This document shows positions 63,401 through 64,000 of a stretch of DNA of 64,000 bases, piece by piece. This stretch comes from Pelotalea chapellei (GTDB taxonomy: Bacteria; Desulfobacterota; Desulfuromonadia; Geobacterales; Pseudopelobacteraceae): contig NZ_JAHDYS010000012.1 in NCBI RefSeq assembly GCF_018531195.1, positions 1 through 64,000 on the forward strand, read 5' to 3'. Every line of letters starts with the position of its first letter. The stretch's first letter is position 1. The notes under the pieces were generated by a model, which worked only from the letters and a program-made list of their open reading frames with translations, made no database searches and was not told the origin of the DNA. Position numbers and translations under genes: made by a program.

Positions 63401-64000
63401 GCCGCACCCTGGCGATCACCCCGGCCCAGTCATCCGGAGCTGTCTGACGGAAAAGCCTCATCGATGGATACCAGGGAGAATCGTCCCTCTCCAGAAGCCA
63501 GCGCCAGTCCGCTGCAAAGTAAAGCAGGGTCCATACAGGCTTCCCGATGGCCCCGGCCAGATGGGTTACAGAGGTGCAGACGCTGATGACCAGGTCGAGA
63601 TTCTCGATAAAAGCTGCTGTGTCGGCAAAATCATGAATGCGATCGGTGAGTTCGATCACCTTCATGCTATCGGGCAGGAGTGCGATCTGCTCCGAACCTT
63701 CGCCGATCTGAAGGCTATAGAGGGTTACCCCCTCCAGTTCCGCCAATGGCTGAAAACCCGCCAGGGGGCATGACCGGTTCGGATTATCCCTGTTTTCCGA
63801 TGACCCCTGCCAGGCAAGTCCGATGCGGAAATTACCGTCGACAGGCAACTCCCGGCGCCACAGCGCAACCTTGTGAGGATCGGGCCGCAGATAGGGGGTC
63901 GGGGGGATCGTTTCCAGAGTTGTCCCCAGCACATGTGGCAGGCTCATGGCAGGAATCTGGAGGTCAAAAGCAGGCAGCGGCCCGTTTTGGTCAACCACCT
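60483..64000 (-). CDS. Giant TPR / GT9-like glycosyltransferase protein, partial
   Basis: At least 1171 residues; the 5' end lies beyond the window. From the edge: a glycosyltransferase half with the DLVISVCTSVTHLAGAIGKPVW signature, then about six TPRs (HNQLGISMMGKGEPARAE and others), a complete second glycosyltransferase unit (LLHAEQGFGDSIQFVRYVPL ... DLIITIDTVTAHLAGALG), an isolated second-half copy (LLVGLAWTGRLDNPLNRKRSC ... IDTSVAHLAAATGRP), then two TPRs and a first-half copy (VHCEQGYGDTIQFVRYLPM ... AETPYFRPSQLRL) that stops. These match the TPR-linked heptosyltransferase/GT9-like family. It ends about 100 bp before the flagellin gene, so flagellin glycosylation is likely. Confidence 0.85.
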   Translation of the reverse strand, partial: VVDQNGPLPAFDLQIPAMSLPHVLGTTLETIPPTPYLRPDPHKVALWRRELPVDGNFRIGLAWQGSSENRDNPNRSCPLAGFQPLAELEGVTLYSLQIGEGSEQIALLPDSMKVIELTDRIHDFADTAAFIENLDLVISVCTSVTHLAGAIGKPVWTLLYFAADWRWLLERDDSPWYPSMRLFRQTAPDDWAGVIARVRQELAQQLENPAFHNQLGISMMGKGEPARAELVFSHAAALEPGYVDAYCNRGAALDALSRFDEAIECYRLALLHQPDFLQALFNMGNAYRSWGKLDQASACYKRSLELKPDFLPALLCQGEIAREKKMYDEARRYFEQALAIDGLCLEAIQGIAETYQAEEKFEEAITAYSVALDRDKDWVTGWNLLGTAFHSLDRLEEAESCYRQALALLPDQSTMLNNLGVALIAQGELSKATATLRHLVDLQPDYAEGHWNLAAALLAGGYYGEGWKEFEWRFRKTNPVPERGFEQPRWDGSELNGRTILLHAEQGFGDSIQFVRYVPLVAQRGGKVIVECQVPALKRLLESVSGVAAVIVAGEPLPHFDCHLPMMSLPLVFGTIVETIPAQSSYLSPSSADVEAWRQRIGQSRKFRIGLVWFAKQSQVLNRKRSCPLHMFAPLWDVPGVEFHTLQIGLGADQINSFSSDHPIVDLTTHIQDFADTAAYMANLDLIITIDTVTAHLAGALGIQTWVVLPHVAEWRWLEYRHDSPWYPSMRLFRQPCRGDWSSLMASVAEALSNRVLNLGNSGVTTEAKPYQEGITHQTALLRDEGLLVGLAWTGRLDNPLNRKRSCPFSALRPLLDVPNVTFVSLQLEAPESGSARLLDLTAQIRDFEDTAALMAKLDLIITIDTSVAHLAAATGRPTWVLLSHVADWRWSIDRSDCPWYPSVRLFRQPDHGDWGSVIREVTSRLAKLSANPVDLHGKNLTAPRAHGGLSRERQFLEQQLENHQATMRMNTNSPDAHLDVGASLALLGRYAEAVAAFSRVLTLQPDHVAGHLNLAYSLLALGRYREGWEHLEWRLQRLSPGQIPPWPMIRQGQLGTHPKGTSVLVHCEQGYGDTIQFVRYLPMLAEAGYRVVVSCQSPLASLVTSVCGVSEVVSHGEMLPTCDLQVLMLSLPGLFSTTLKTVPAETPYFRPSQLRLETWNNRLNTVLRNR

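Noticed and set aside
1-64000. CRISPR arrays, insertion sequences, prophage, integrase genes
   Set aside because: No regular direct repeats, transposase or integrase motifs, or terminal inverted repeats with target duplications were found by reading the window.

Overview
The window most probably comes from a member of the Geobacterales (Desulfuromonadia, Geobacter / Trichlorobacter / Pelobacter propionicus type). The grounds are a PpcA-like triheme periplasmic cytochrome, an octaheme cytochrome, a porin remnant resembling DUF3373, many GAF and PAS signalling proteins, and a housekeeping block (mtnP - pfkB kinase - pilW-like - rodZ - GAF protein - response regulator) that I associate with this group. 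The species is not identified. No insertion sequence, prophage or CRISPR array was seen.

Layout. 1-7.1 kb: small envelope proteins, a broken formate dehydrogenase fragment, a DUF302 protein, an octaheme cytochrome of the tetrathionate reductase (OTR) type with a small exported partner, a truncated porin fused by deletion to the end of a TPR gene, and a Pal-type lipoprotein. 7.2-13.9 kb: a tripartite RND efflux operon (TolC, adaptor, pump) followed by a DUF2892 protein and an ArsR regulator, with an AT-rich inverted repeat upstream that looks like the ArsR operator. 14.3-22.2 kb: PpcA-like cytochrome, radical SAM protein, hybrid histidine kinase, and a large GAF/sigma-54-type AAA+ regulator. 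22.9-29.1 kb: a tight five-gene cluster (polyprenyl-phosphate-type glycosyltransferase, NDP-hexose 2,3-dehydratase, sugar aminotransferase, methyltransferase, GT-C/TPR membrane protein) that reads as a deoxy-amino-sugar protein O-glycosylation pathway. 29.2-33.2 kb: moeA, nfo and a YbiT-like ABC-F protein. 33.4-41.4 kb: nine genes on the minus strand in one long array. 41.9-51.4 kb: rhlE, then HDOD protein, rlmN, mtgA and a flavodiiron protein on minus, then radA, dksA, a histidine kinase and tRNA-Ala(CGC) on plus. 51.6-58.0 kb: glmS, a membrane histidine kinase, a small beta-barrel protein and ilvA. 58.1-64.0 kb: a flagellin module (flagellin, unknown 202-aa protein, FlbT, FlaF) behind a sigma-28 promoter, next to a very large TPR/glycosyltransferase protein that runs off the window edge.

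The two most interesting systems are the deoxy-amino-sugar / GT-C cluster at 22.9-29.1 kb and the alphaproteobacterial-style flagellin module with FlbT and FlaF at 58.1-60.5 kb. The flagellin mRNA carries hairpins in its 5' leader that are candidate FlbT targets, and the adjacent giant glycosyltransferase-like protein could modify the flagellin. All functional statements are from reading the sequence; no database search was run.
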